The position numbers and the translations under genes were made by a program. This document shows positions 38,964 through 52,600 of a stretch of DNA of 64,000 nt, piece after piece. The stretch comes from Dreissena polymorpha (lineage: Eukaryota > Mollusca > Bivalvia > Myida > Dreissenidae): assembly GCF_020536995.1 (NCBI RefSeq), contig NC_068358.1, positions 47,160,082 through 47,224,081 on the forward strand, written 5' to 3'. The notes beneath the pieces were generated by a model. The model had not been told where the DNA came from, did no database searches, and was given only the letters and a program-made list of their open reading frames with translations. The stretch's first letter is position 1. Every line of letters starts with the position of its first letter.

Positions 38964-41900
38964 GGACGGTCTGATCACTATATGCCCTCCTTCGGGGGCA
39001 TAAAAACCCAAGTACACCTAGATAATTCCAGTATATTTTTTCAGAACTATAGAAAAGATGTCAATAAAAAATCACATTTTGTGTTTTCTTGAAATAGAGC
39101 TCGGGAATTGATAAACACATTATAAAGTGTTAAATCAAAATCACCTCTGTAGGCTATTTTCAGACTTGTTTGTATGATAAATTGTAAATTGCTGATAGCA
39201 ATTTTTGAAGAGCCTGTAAATATTTCTGCAATATTACTGAAAAAAAAGTATAAAACATCAGGTCACAAATTAACACTTTCTGTAGGATGATGTAAACAAC
39301 TGTCAATGCTAAATAACCCTCTGTTTTGCCATTAACAGGTTTCACAAACTTTACTTGCATTTCTTCAATTTATAAGTAAGTAGCAAGTATGTATCATTTA
39401 AGTAAAAACGCAAAGTGATGTTCAATGTTGTTTAAAGACTATTATAACTTCATGTCATCAAATGTATTGTTTTGAAATATTAATCATGGTAATATGCAGA
39501 GGTTATAGTAAGATATATGTGGTATCTGTCACGGTTATTGAAACAACTGAATACAGCCCCTATATAGGAACGGTCCAGAGATGAAATTATTACCAGTACT
39601 ACCCATGGAACCAGAGAACACAATCAATTTTTCATTTAAGACAAATACTGTAATTAAAAGGCAAATTACAATACATTTAAAACAAGAGATTGCCAAGCAA
39701 TATGGTCACCTAGCAGTGAAACTCCGCCATTTTCAGTAATTTTTTACATTTGTTGCCATAGCAACGACAATTTTTGAGGTAGGAAGAAAATGAATTGACG
39801 TGCAGAATCTCCATATTGTCATCTTCCATGCTTAGAGATCATTAAAAAATATGAAGCACTTTTTAAGTTATCGCAGGATCCAGAAAGTGTTGCGGACTGA
39901 CAGACTGACGCACAGAGTGCAAGCAATTAGTCTTCTCCGGTTTCACCGATAGGGGACAACAAATCTTCAGCATACAGAAGAATGGAAGCCTTAAGATGGG
40001 ATATACATGTACTTTAATCTAGTAATACATTTTGATGTACTTTAATCTAGTAATACATTTTGAACATTTAATTTAAACAAGAGTGCTATTGTCACAAAGA
40101 TATATCTATCTTATAGTGCTTATATGGGTGATGATTGGACGTAGTCGAAACAAATTATATTTGACCCGTGTTCTTCACTTATTAAATTTGACCTTGGGGT
40201 CTGGTTCTTGTGTAGGCACCTATGTAGCAGTGTGCTTAAAAACTAATCTGCATAACTAGTATTTGAAAAACCCTGTTGTACACATTATGGTTTGACCATT
40301 AACCCTGGATTGTGACATTCCCTTAACGCCTTAATATTTTGTGTGACACTATCAAACAGTGCCCGTTACTTCTGCTGTATTGTGTTATGCTCGGGACAAG
40401 GTTTTCGGTTAATGTCACAAAATTTGTACTTAAACAGTCTTCGAATATAACACATGTTAACGATGTTTTCCACATGCATCAATGTTGCCATGAATTACTT
40501 ATTTATTTTTGTCCCCCCCCCCCCCCCTCCATTTTGCTAAGTGTTTATTACAAAAATATTTCTCAAAACTGGGAAAGAAAGTCACGCTGCATTTGAGTGT
40601 AAATAACCAGATTTTGGAGGCCCGACAACCAATACAAAGTAATTCTGCTTATAAACAGTTAAATTTGCTTCATGATTGACTCCAAAAAGAAGTCACTTCT
40701 GTCGGTAACTTTGAAGCTTATGAATATGTATAGTGACTATTAGGTAAACTTTAAATATGCATTTGTTATTTTATTGAGTTATCTGTAAAATAAAAATAAA
40801 ACTTCTTACATAGTTGTGCATATTTTACTTGTTTCACTAAAAAGTGAAATTTTCATCTTTAAATTGGTGCAATACATTCCTTGAATATCAATTTTTAAAT
40901 GGCAACCATTTTCCTTGTTCTCATTTCCTTGTGTTAACAATATTAGATATGCTGAATCAACATTGTGTAATTACAATAAAAAACAGGGCTCTAACAATAG
41001 ACCATACAATACAAGAGTCCCCTACCAGTCAGGCATAACTTAAGTACACACAACTTCATCCTAGCATCTTCAGTACCTTTTGAGAAATCTCAGGAATTTT
41101 TTGAAAACAAAGGGTAAAGTTACATCCCGTTTTGGCAAAACTGTAGTTATAACTGAAAGTGATAAGGGATAAATAAAAAAAGATATATATTTTAATCACT
41201 ATTTGTCCGATTTGTTAATTTTACACTTTCCCACTCAGAGGCAAAGTGAAAATAGCTATGTGCAAACAGCATTAAACCAGAACGGCCTGCGATGAACTCT
41301 CAGTCTGTTCAGGTTTTATACTGTTTGCTGCTCATCTGTATCTAATTGTTGGAAATGAAGGCGATTAATCTTGAATCTAGTAAGAAAGGTTTTTAATACA
41401 AGAGCACCGCATAACGGGTGCCACGCTTGGCTGCGAAAGCTTGTCAGAATTTTTTTAATTTTTTAATTTTTTTTTAGAGGTCACAGTGACCTTGAAGTTT
41501 GATCTAGTGATCCAAAAATGGATGTGGCGTGTAGAACTCATCAAGGTGCATCTACATATGAAGTTTCAAAGTTGTAGGTGGAAGCACTTTGATTGCAGAG
41601 CAAAATGTCAAGGTTTTAGCACGACACCGGCGGACGACACGACAACGACAAGCAGGCTATGACAATACCTCGAATTTTCTCCGAAAACAGCTGAGCTAAA
41701 AATTAACTTTCTACGGACGTATCTAAGTGATAAATGGTTAATTCTTCATGTGTTGATGACTTTTTTTACCTACCTTTGAGGCTCCAAATAGTATGCGGGC
41801 CTTGCCCTTGACCAGTGTGGCAGCTATCTGATATATCACGGACTCCATGCTGTATGCACTGCTCCAGCCCTGTATACACAATACACACTCAAGTTTCAAA

Positions 41901-43663
41901 CACCTGGAGTATTAATTTGAGCTTAAATGCTTTTCACCTGGCCATTTCCACCAAAAAATAACCCCAACATAAGAAATTTCAGATTTTTTAAAGCTCCAAA
42001 ATGCTTAAACAAATATAAGGTTTCATCAGATGTACAATCGACGCTGAAATTTGAGACAAATTTTTAATTTTCAGAACTTGACCGCATCAGCTTACTGTAC
42101 TTAGAGGCATTCTGACACATTTTAAATGTTGGCAATTTAAACACATACAGTAAAGTTCCATATTCACTCTAAAGAATCAAATGTAGATCAGTTTTGCATA
42201 TTCCTGTACGGATACTAGTAGGTTCCTATAAACTATTGGATAAGTCACATTTTGAAATGCTGAAACACACCCTTACTACGGGCACAAACTTTAAGGACTG
42301 TTAGTATACCCTACTTACACCAACAATTGAAAGATATTTTTATATTATGAAACCACACACTTTTTCTATCGTTGTCACAACAAAATGATGGTTATTTCCA
42401 ATGTAAAATGTATACATTTTAACTTAATTTGGAAAGGAATAATACCAGTGATTCATTCTGATTGATCTGATATGGCAATGGCTGAAGCAGGTTTTGTACA
42501 TGTATTTATAAAAATAAATTTAATATCAAATGATTCTGCTACACATAGTAATTATATTATTCATTCCGGAGGGAACTAATTTAACCCTTTTCCAGTCAGA
42601 AGCAATGTGATTGCATGTGGCTATGTGCAAACAGCATTAAACCAGAACAGCCTGCAAATAACTTGCAGTTTGTTCAGGTTTTATGCTGTTTGCTGCTCAG
42701 CAGTATCTAAGGGTTGGAAATAAAGCCTTTACGATTTGAATCTAGTAACAAGGGCTGTTTGTAAAACATGCATGCCCCCCATATGGGCTATCCGTTGTAG
42801 TTGCAGCCATTGTGTGAATACATTTTTTGTCACTGTGACCTTGACCTTTGGCCTAGTGACCTGAAAATCAATATGGGTCATCTGCGAGTCATGATCAATG
42901 TACCTATGAAGTTTCATGATCCCAGGCGTAAGCGTTCTTGAGTTATCATCCGGAAACCATTTAACTATTTCAGGTCACCGTGACCTGGACGTTTGACCTA
43001 GTGACCCCAAAATCAATAGGGGTCATCTGCCAGTCATGATCAATCTACCCATGAAGTTTCATGATCCTAGGCATATGCGTTCTTGAGTTATCATCCGAAA
43101 ACTATTTTACTATTTCGGGTCACCGTGACCTTGACCTTTGACCTAGTGACCTCAAAATCAAAAGGGGTCATCTGCAAGTCATGATCTATCTACCCATGAA
43201 GTTTCATAATCCTAGGAGTATGCGTTCTTGAGTTATCATCCGAAAATCATTTTACGATTTCGGGTCACCGTGACCTTGACCTTTGACCTTGTGACCTCAA
43301 AATCAATAGGGGTCATCTGCAAGTCATGATAAATTTACCTATGAAGTTTCATGATCCTAGGCGTATGGGTTCTTGAGTAATCATCCGAAAACCATTTTAC
43401 TATTTCGGGTCACCGTGACCTTGACCTTTGACCTAGTGACCTCAAAATCCATAGGGGTCATCTGCGAGTCATGATCTATCTTACGATGAAGTTTCATGAT
43501 CCTAGGCATATGCGTTCTTGAGTTATCATCCGGAAACCATTTTACTATTTCTGGTCACGGCAGGTTTTTTTTTGGCCCGATTTTATAGCCGAAATTCGGC
43601 TATGTTCCCAATCCCATAAAGTATACTTTTTTCCCAAAATGTGGCAAAAAATTCCCAATTTCC

Positions 43664-43694
<31 letters not shown>

Positions 43695-46600
43695 TTTTTT
43701 TTTTAGAAAGAAGTGCCTAATGTGTATTTTATCTCAATTTTAATTCAATTACCTCAAACAAAGTATTATATGATTTTGTTTTTTTAATTTGAATGATTAT
43801 AAAGAGTTATATCAAATTAAGTATTTCCATTATCTGTGGACTTTTCATGTGGGAAAAAAAGGCTAATGAATTTATTTTCCCAATTTCATGAAAATGCCGA
43901 TAAAATTCCCAAATCCAAAGCCATGGGCTATCTTCCCAAAAAGTGGGAAAATACCCTGCACCGTGACCTTGACCTTTGACCTAGTGACCTCAAAATCATT
44001 AGGGGTCATCTGCGAGTCATGATCAATCTACCTATGAAGTTTCATGATCCTAGGCGTATGCCTTCTTGAGTTATCATCCGGAAACCTTTTTACTATTTCG
44101 GGTCACCGTGACCTTGACCTTTGACCTAGTGACCTCAAAATCAATAGGGTCATCTGCGAGTCATAATCAATGTACCTATGAAGTTTCATGATCCTAGGCC
44201 CAAGCGTTCTTGAGTTATCATCCGGAAACCACCTGGTGGACGGACCGACAGACCGACCAACCGACATGTGCAAAGCAATATACCCCCTCTTCTTCGAAGG
44301 GGGGCATAAAAAGTCTTTAATTAAATTTTAATTTCTGAAAGACTACAAATGCGTAAAAAAATGTATCTAAGTGGTAAAGGTTTAACCAAATTCAATGTTC
44401 CAACCTGCTTTGTTAACAGCTCCATACATATAGCACCACCGCCCAGCACATAGCCTCCCTTTAACACAGGCATGATCACTCGGATGAATGGGGGCTCAAA
44501 TGGAAAGTTCTCCTGCAAGTTATGTGAATACATGTATAGATTACTGGTACATATGATTAAAGTAATGGATAAACCTTAATCTAAGATTATGGAATATAGA
44601 TACATACAAATAAAGTCTTAAAACTTCCTCTACCATAAATTTTATACGACTAAATATGATAATACATTTTGTTTATAAAAACTGATCGTTGGACAAAGGC
44701 ATTACCAGGTACATGTATTTGTTTTAAACCATATTTTCAAGTCATACGCACATGGACATTGTGAATCTTATAGAAGGGAAGCATCTTCAAAATAACCATG
44801 AATTTCATTATAAAACATGTTCAGGGTGGTCAAACTATATACATGTACTGTTTAATTTGTGTAAAACCTAAATTGTGACACAATACATTTAACCCATCTT
44901 TCAATACAATCATGTTCAATCTTGTAAACATTTATTTACCATATGTTCAATCTTGTAAATATTCATTCACCATATGTTCAATCTTGTAAACATTCATTTA
45001 ACATGTGTTCAATCTTGTAAACATTCATTCACCATATGTTCAATCTTGTAAACATTCATTTACCATATGTTCAATCTTGTAAACATTCATTCACCATATG
45101 TTCAATCTTGTAAACATTCATTTACCATATGTTCAATCTTGTAAACATTAATTCACCATAACACGAGAGGCAAAATGGCCTATTATTATTATATTCAAAA
45201 TATGTGAAAAATAGTATATAGACATATGTTGCAAGTTATAATAATCATGTTATAAAAATGTGTTCAAAAGCTCAAAAAGAGGCATAACTGTGTTAATCTT
45301 AGAGTAGAATAATAATGAGACCTTTCCAAGGATACTGGGCTCCACTTTTAAATGACAGCAGCTCTGTTGGTTTTTAAGTAACTAGGGGGAATCCATTTTT
45401 CTATTTAAAGTAACAATAACCATAACCTTGACACCACATGCAACCCTAGCGAGGATTGGATCTAAGGTGTTTATACAGTTTAGCTTCATCACAATAGATA
45501 CATTTATTCTTGACTAAAGCAGAAAGAATCAATCATATTTACTATGACATTGACTGTTACTCCATCCATCCCATATGCAATCCAGCATCAAGCATAAAAG
45601 GCCCACCATTTTACAAATTTGGCCTATCTCAATACAGGACATTCATGTGTTCAGCTTAAATGAAATACTTTAAGCCACCGATGAGAAACAAGCTTATCAA
45701 AACACTTTTACTTTTCTATATAAAGCATATGCATATGGAATTGCTCCTCATTTTAACAAATGTCCAACTACAGTTATTAAAGTTGGTCTATGGGATCATT
45801 TAAATATGGAGAACAAAAAGAATACATGTTTAAAGAGTGAATTATATCCCCCAAGCCACTAACAAAGGACAAAATTGTCACAAAACCAGGTTTTCAATTT
45901 GAAAAACAAGAGAGCCTGAAAGGCCCAAAGTTGCTCACCTGAGATAACAAGATATTATTGGGACAAATCTTCTGACCAAGTTTCATAAAGATCGGAAAAT
46001 AAATGTGGCCTCTAGAGTGTTGACAAGGTTTTACTATAGCCATATAAGGAAAAATGTCCCGCCCCCTTGCAGCCATGTTTTTCAACCAACCGGCATCATT
46101 TTTGAACTCGTCCAAGATATTATCAGGATGAATCTTCTGACCAAGTTTTATGAAGGTCGGACAGTAAATGTGGCCTCTAGAGTGTTAACAAGATTTTACT
46201 ATAGCCATAAAAGGAAAAATGTCCCGCCCCTTGGAAGCCATGCTTTTCAAGCAAACATAATTATTTTCAAACTCATCCAAAATATCATTGAGACCAATCT
46301 TCTGACATAATTTCATGAAGATTCGACAATAAATGTGGCCTCTAGAGTGTTAACAAGGTTTTACTATAGCCATATAAGGAAAAATGCCCTGCCCCTGGTG
46401 GCCATGTTTTTAAAGCAACCAAAACCATCTTGGAACTCATCAAAGATATTATTGGGACAAATCTGAACAAGTTTCATGATGATTGGAAAATTAATGTGGC
46501 CTCTAGAGTGTTAACAAGGTTTTACTATAGCCATATAAGGAAAAATGCCCCGCCCCCTGCGGCCATGTTTTTCAACCAACCGGCATCATTTTTGAACTCT

Positions 46601-49600
46601 TCCAAGATATTATTGGGATGAATCTTCTGACCAAGTTTCATGAAGATCAGACAATAAATGATTTTAAAAGATTTTACTGTAGCCATAAATAGCCATATAA
46701 GGAAAAATGCCCCGCCCCTTGGCAGCCATGTTTTTCAAGAAAAGGTAACCATTTTCAAACTCATCCAAGAAGTCTGATGAAGGAGACATTTAAAATGTGC
46801 ATTGTTACTGATTGTTCCTAGTTACCCCCCTTGTGTCAAATTCAATATATTTTTAGTCGTGGCGACCTTTATTTCAATTTGAAACAAAAGCTGTGTTTGT
46901 GAAACACAATGTCCCCTACAGTACTGCGCCTCTTTGAAGCCATATATTTGACCTTTGAACTTGAAGGATGACCTTGACCTTTACAACTCAAAATGTGCAG
47001 CTCCATGAAATACACATGCATGCCACAATGAATGGCATAGTTATGGCACGGACAAGATCATTTATGGCCATTTTTGACCTTTGAACTCAAAGTATGACCT
47101 TGCAGATATTGATGTAATTCTTTCGCATGACATACCATCCAATGCTGGTGAACAAATGTGCCAAATGATTTTAAAATCTCACAATGAACTACATAGTTAT
47201 GGCCTGGACAAGCTTGTTCCGCCCGCCCATCCGCAGACATTCACCAATCTAATAACCAGTATTTTCCTTGGGAAAACCTGGTTAAAAATGAGATTGCGGA
47301 AAAACTTAAACCTGCATATACAGTGTATTTGTAAATATCTGTGAATGTAAAATGGACACTTACTTTGACGCAAGTCCAACTAGAGTTACCAAACTTTGCC
47401 TATAGTACAAACTTATTGTACATGGGAATAACATCTTTTGAGTTTGAAAAAATACCATCCAGCCATTCCTGACAAACAAGCTTACATAAAAACTTAAACC
47501 TAGCTCTCACACTAACGCCAAGCCAAGTAGAATAGTTTGCACTTCCTTCAAAAAATTCGAACCACAAATGCACATGCACATATCATAAGGGCCACTACAT
47601 TTAAGGATGAATTTGTAGTTTGTAAAGCATTACCAAACTATGAAGGACATGTTTGTGTCTCATAAATTCAGTATCCCCACTAATTTCTTTTGGCGGTATC
47701 CATAATTATTTACAGAACACGTAGTTCTAAAAAGACCTTCCTGATCACATCGGTGCCTTACTTTAAAAGAGCAGCTAAGAAGTATGTGGTCTCTGTTCTC
47801 CTTCTCTTTGTAACACTCCAAGTCTTGGCTCAAAGGGCTGTCGGGATCTACCCTGTAACAGAAACAGTAGGCCTTAGTATGCCAGTAATATGAATAAGAT
47901 TTTGAGATTTAGATACAATTTTAACAGCTAAACTCCTTCACAGCGGCCTTAAACTTTGGTTTTTGGACTCCACATAACTAACCCACTCCCCTACTCCCTA
48001 CCTAACCCACTCCCCTACTCCCTACCTAACCCACTCCTCTACTCCCTACCTAACCCACTCCCCTACTCCCTACCTAACCCACTCACCTACTCCCTAAGTG
48101 AATCATATACCCAGTTTTCCATTGTATTATTTATTTATTTGGATGTTCATCATCACATTCCACTGTAGTAATTTAATTGAGGTCAACCTACCCTGAACCC
48201 ATGTACCAGCTAGTTAACAAACACTAAGTACTGAACCCAAATACAAACAAATGCCCAACTTATATCATATGAGTAGCGCTCTGTGAAAAAGGTGCTTAAT
48301 GCATGTGCGTAAAGTGTTGTCCCAGATTAGCCTGTGCTTTACATTGCTAATAGATACTTTCAAATTTCAAGATGGTGATCAGAAATCAATAAATAAAAGA
48401 CCGGATAAAATCGGTACCGAGCCTGCGACGAGGCTATAACAATATTCGTTCTCAAACACTCGCACCCTCAATAAGAATTTGCCCCTACCCCCATCCTTTT
48501 AAACAAATTCATCGGGGTTACATTCATCTAAAAATTGACTCTGGATGGCTCAAATCAGGATTTCCGGAATAATCCAGAGTTTTGACACCCCTGACTTTCC
48601 GTCTAAACTAGATATTTGCTAAAAGAGACTTTTTTAAACACAAAAAAATCATAAAAGCGGAAAGTGTCATCCCTGATTAGTTTGTGCGGACTGCACAGGA
48701 TAATCTGGGACTACACTTTACGCACATGCATTAAACCCCCTTTTCACACAGCACGACCCAAATATAGAGGAAGCGAAGAAGGGGCATAATTTCATGAACA
48801 ACACCCACAGACATACAGGCCAAAAACAATATACCCCCGATCTTTCGATCCAGAGGCATAAAAACACTTTCAGTTCACATTACATAGCCTGTCTGTGAAT
48901 CAAATCAGTGAAACTTGTATTTCTAGACAAAGGTTATTTACAAACATTCAATATTTTGGTCTAGGTGAGAACTTACTTTTTTAACCGTATATGCCATTCG
49001 TATAAACTGTCATTGACTAGCTCAACAGTAAAAACACCTGAAAGCAAATCAAGAAAAACATGAAAGAACTTTTTTGAAGTGAAAATAGGAACCAAATATA
49101 AAAATACCTGTCAAATTTATGGCAAATATGGGTCTTTTCATTTTGTTTAAAATATTTTCAAGGAAATATTTGACATAAACATTTCCCTTTTACATTATGA
49201 ACATGTTCACCAAAATGTACATTTTCAAAAAAAACTTTAAAAACAAACAAACTTATTTACACAGAGTCAATATAATGTCATTAAAAGGTGCAAATAATAT
49301 AAACCTAAATGTACCCAAATATTTATGACAGATTAAAATATGGAACTCATTCAGTATCAGTAAATGGTAGCATCTACCATTATGCTTCATACAGACGTAC
49401 CTTTTTTAAAACTCTCAGATCTGTATATTTCACGCAGCTCCTTCATCAGTCTGTCAGTCGCCTGCACAGAGCCAGATACAGAGCCCTGAAAAACATTGAA
49501 ACATTTCTCTTAAGTCAACAGTCCATTTAAGTCATAATTTATTAACCTGTTTCCTTATGTATGTGCGTTAAGTGTCATCCCAGATAAGCCTCAGCAATCT

Positions 49601-52600
49601 GATACTTTCTGCATAAACATGTGGGAGCAGTGGTCTAATGGTAAGACGCTGGCTTAGGGATCGAGAGGTCCCGGGTTCGAATCCCGCCCTGACCGCTAGA
49701 ATTTCCTTAAGCAAGAAATTTATCCCACAACTGCTCCTTTCCACCCAGGTGTATAAATGGGTACCTGTGAGGCAAATAAGCCAATGTGCCGTGGCTGCAT
49801 ACTGCGCCAAGATGTTAAAGGACGACTTATGACCCAGTGATCAGGGAAAAACTGTAAAGCCCCTTTGAACGCACATCTCGAGTATGAAAAGGGCGCTATA
49901 TAAATGTGCAGGGATCATATTTTTTTCGGTTTTGTCGGTCCTAGACCGATTGGGGTCATGAAAGACCGATTGAAAATCCCAAACAGTCGGTCCGATTCTG
50001 TTTGCTATTAAAATTCCCATGTCATGAAATCGATTACACAGTGTACATGCTAACACACTCTAATGACATTCTTATCTCGATTAGGTGTGATAAACCATTC
50101 GCTGCAGTCTCTAAACCGGTCAGGACCGGTTTATTGCACGTCAGACCAAGAATCAAAAACTTGTGAACAGCGGATTAAAGATGCATCCGAAAAGGCGTCT
50201 GAAAGAACGCGCTGTAACTAAACATGCCGATACATTTTCCACCAGCGTAATAATCCGGTCATATAATTATGAATGAATGAAAGTCGCGGATCTGATCAAC
50301 AGAACAGCCGAAAGTTATTTTTATGGGCGGAACTTCACATAAAATAGAACACAAGAAAAACAATATACATTGAATAAATCTTTAGTAAAACCGTGTTAGA
50401 ATCGAAATAATTCGTGTACTTTATACTTTGTTGTTGAATAACTCACGACCGGAAAATTAGATGCGTGGTTTCAAATGCTTCGCTCTCGTGATTAAATCCC
50501 TACACATCTAATCTATCAGCTGTGGGTTATATGACAACAATTTATTTCTTAATTATTTGGTTTGTTGTTGTCAGTAGCCAACCTACGCACAGACATTTGT
50601 TTGGTTCAGTGCATGTTTGTAAGCTATTATCGAGTCGACAACAATTTAAAACATCGGTATAGACTTACACAGATTACTAATATTGACAACGATGAAAAAA
50701 GTCTGATAAAACAGCACACAAAACAACAATGAAATACCAAATGATAAAACCAGTTGAGAAAACTCGTTAAGTTTAAAAAAAATGCCTGAGGAAATTTTAC
50801 TTGTACATGTATTATACCACCTTCATGAATGGCGAAATCACTGGTATATATATTAACGCAATTTGTCATGATTTCGGATATACATTTTCGGATACTTTTC
50901 CCCATTTATATCCGGACCGATTGGTGTTAAGGGAAAATATGATCCCTGTAAATGTGGTATAATAAATAATAATATACATGATTTTACTTTGGATGAGACT
51001 TACTTCCATAAAAGCTGATGAAAGTGTCTACCCTGATAAGACTGCACAGGCTAATCTGGGACGACACTTTACGTCCATGAATTAAGGTCAGTTAATCAAC
51101 TAACACTTTTATCCTACCACTACATGATTTTATATAAGGAAACTCTGGGTTGTATGTTAAATTGTATATTTATGGTAGGATAAAATTAAGTCTGAGGCTA
51201 GAGTCTTTAAGACCATGAATTTATCAGTTTTGTGTCTGAAAGAATTCTGTCAGATGCATTCAATTACACAAAGACACTATTTAAACCTTGTATTTTCTAT
51301 TACCTGGGAAAGCTGATGTAACAAGTACACATACTAACAACAGTGACTGACAACAGCCCTAACAGAATAGGAGATACCTGAGAAGGGCCATAGAAATTAA
51401 TACTTGAATGACCAATAAACATGCAAGTTATGCGGCTAGCATGGAATGGTACACACAAGCCTTGAATTTGTAATAAACAAGCACTCTAGCAACTGAGCTA
51501 GCAATTAAACAAGTAAGACAATTGTTTTGTAACAAATTTAAAGCAAAGATTATTATATTCATGTATCTGAACATAACATTCATATTCGTGTTATAATCTC
51601 AGTCACAAGGGATCATCAAAGGTTATGCCATTGATTTTTTTATTGAATCGCATCTTTATAATGTTTAAATTGACTTTATGACAGCTATATTCATAAACAT
51701 TTATCTTAAGTTGAAATAACAGGGACCCAACCCCTTTTATTATTATGCCCCACCCTTTTTAAATATGCCCTACCCTTTTTGTCCTTTTCATTAGTAAATG
51801 ATTAAGTAAATACAACGCAGAGAATACATAATATGGGATAATTATAATTTTATAGTGTAACATTTAGCATTACTTGGTATTAACATCAAATTATTTTTAA
51901 ACAGCATGGAATGCATGCTTAATTGATGCTTCTATAGAAGTTCTTAAGTGGATACATCACAATTTAGTCATTAATAATGTACAAAGTTTACCATCAATTG
52001 ATTTTCATGTAAGAGGTCACTTCCTTTTTTAAGACACCTCTCTCATTGTGTAGTCTGGCTAAATTACCTATTTACAGATATGAAAGGACTTTCCTTTCAA
52101 GAGGACATTTTAGCAAAGCTTCACTGTGTCAAACACAAAATGGGTCTAAACCGTAATTGAGCACTAAGTTAATACTGATTGTTATAAACTGTTAAGTTCG
52201 TGCAATATATAAACACTCATTTTTTTTAAAGGCTTAGGCTTATTTTAAAGTTCAAATAAAGGTTAAAAGTATTTGCAATCTTTTCCACATTGTATTATTC
52301 AAAACAACTACAGTATGTATCTTATAATTTTGAAGCTGGGCTCATAAGTTTTTATGGTCTCAAACTCAGTTTGCCATATCACACAAATGATATCTCCTAT
52401 GCAGGTATTTCTAGGTACCTTAAGGTACTCGTCCCTCTGTGATTGCTTCAGGCGCGCCAGCACTGCAAGGTTTTCTGTATCAATTCCATCCACTTCCTCC
52501 TTGGCCTTCTGATCATTGCTGAAAAGAAAACATGCACATTGTTAAAAATGATAGCTCTACGAAACTGTGTACATCTTTGGTCTTCATCCTTTTATTGTGT

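Larger units (their letters stand above)
49556..51083. mobile_element. Fold-back MITE split by a SINE
   Basis: Left part ATGTGCGTTAAGTGTCATCC to TTTCTGCATAAACATG. The right part resumes ATTTTACTTTGGATGAGACT and runs through GGGACGACACTTTACG. Removing 49622-50980 rejoins a normal fold-back centre. Between UBE2Q exons 6 and 5. Confidence 0.8.

Noticed and set aside
44914-45160. Possible CRISPR-like array
   Set aside because: The 31-bp units are contiguous without spacers, and the host is an animal. It is an ordinary tandem repeat.
49622-49700. tRNA gene
   Set aside because: A and B boxes are good, but the sequence runs into a SINE body and AATAAT tail with flanking duplications, so it is a SINE head.
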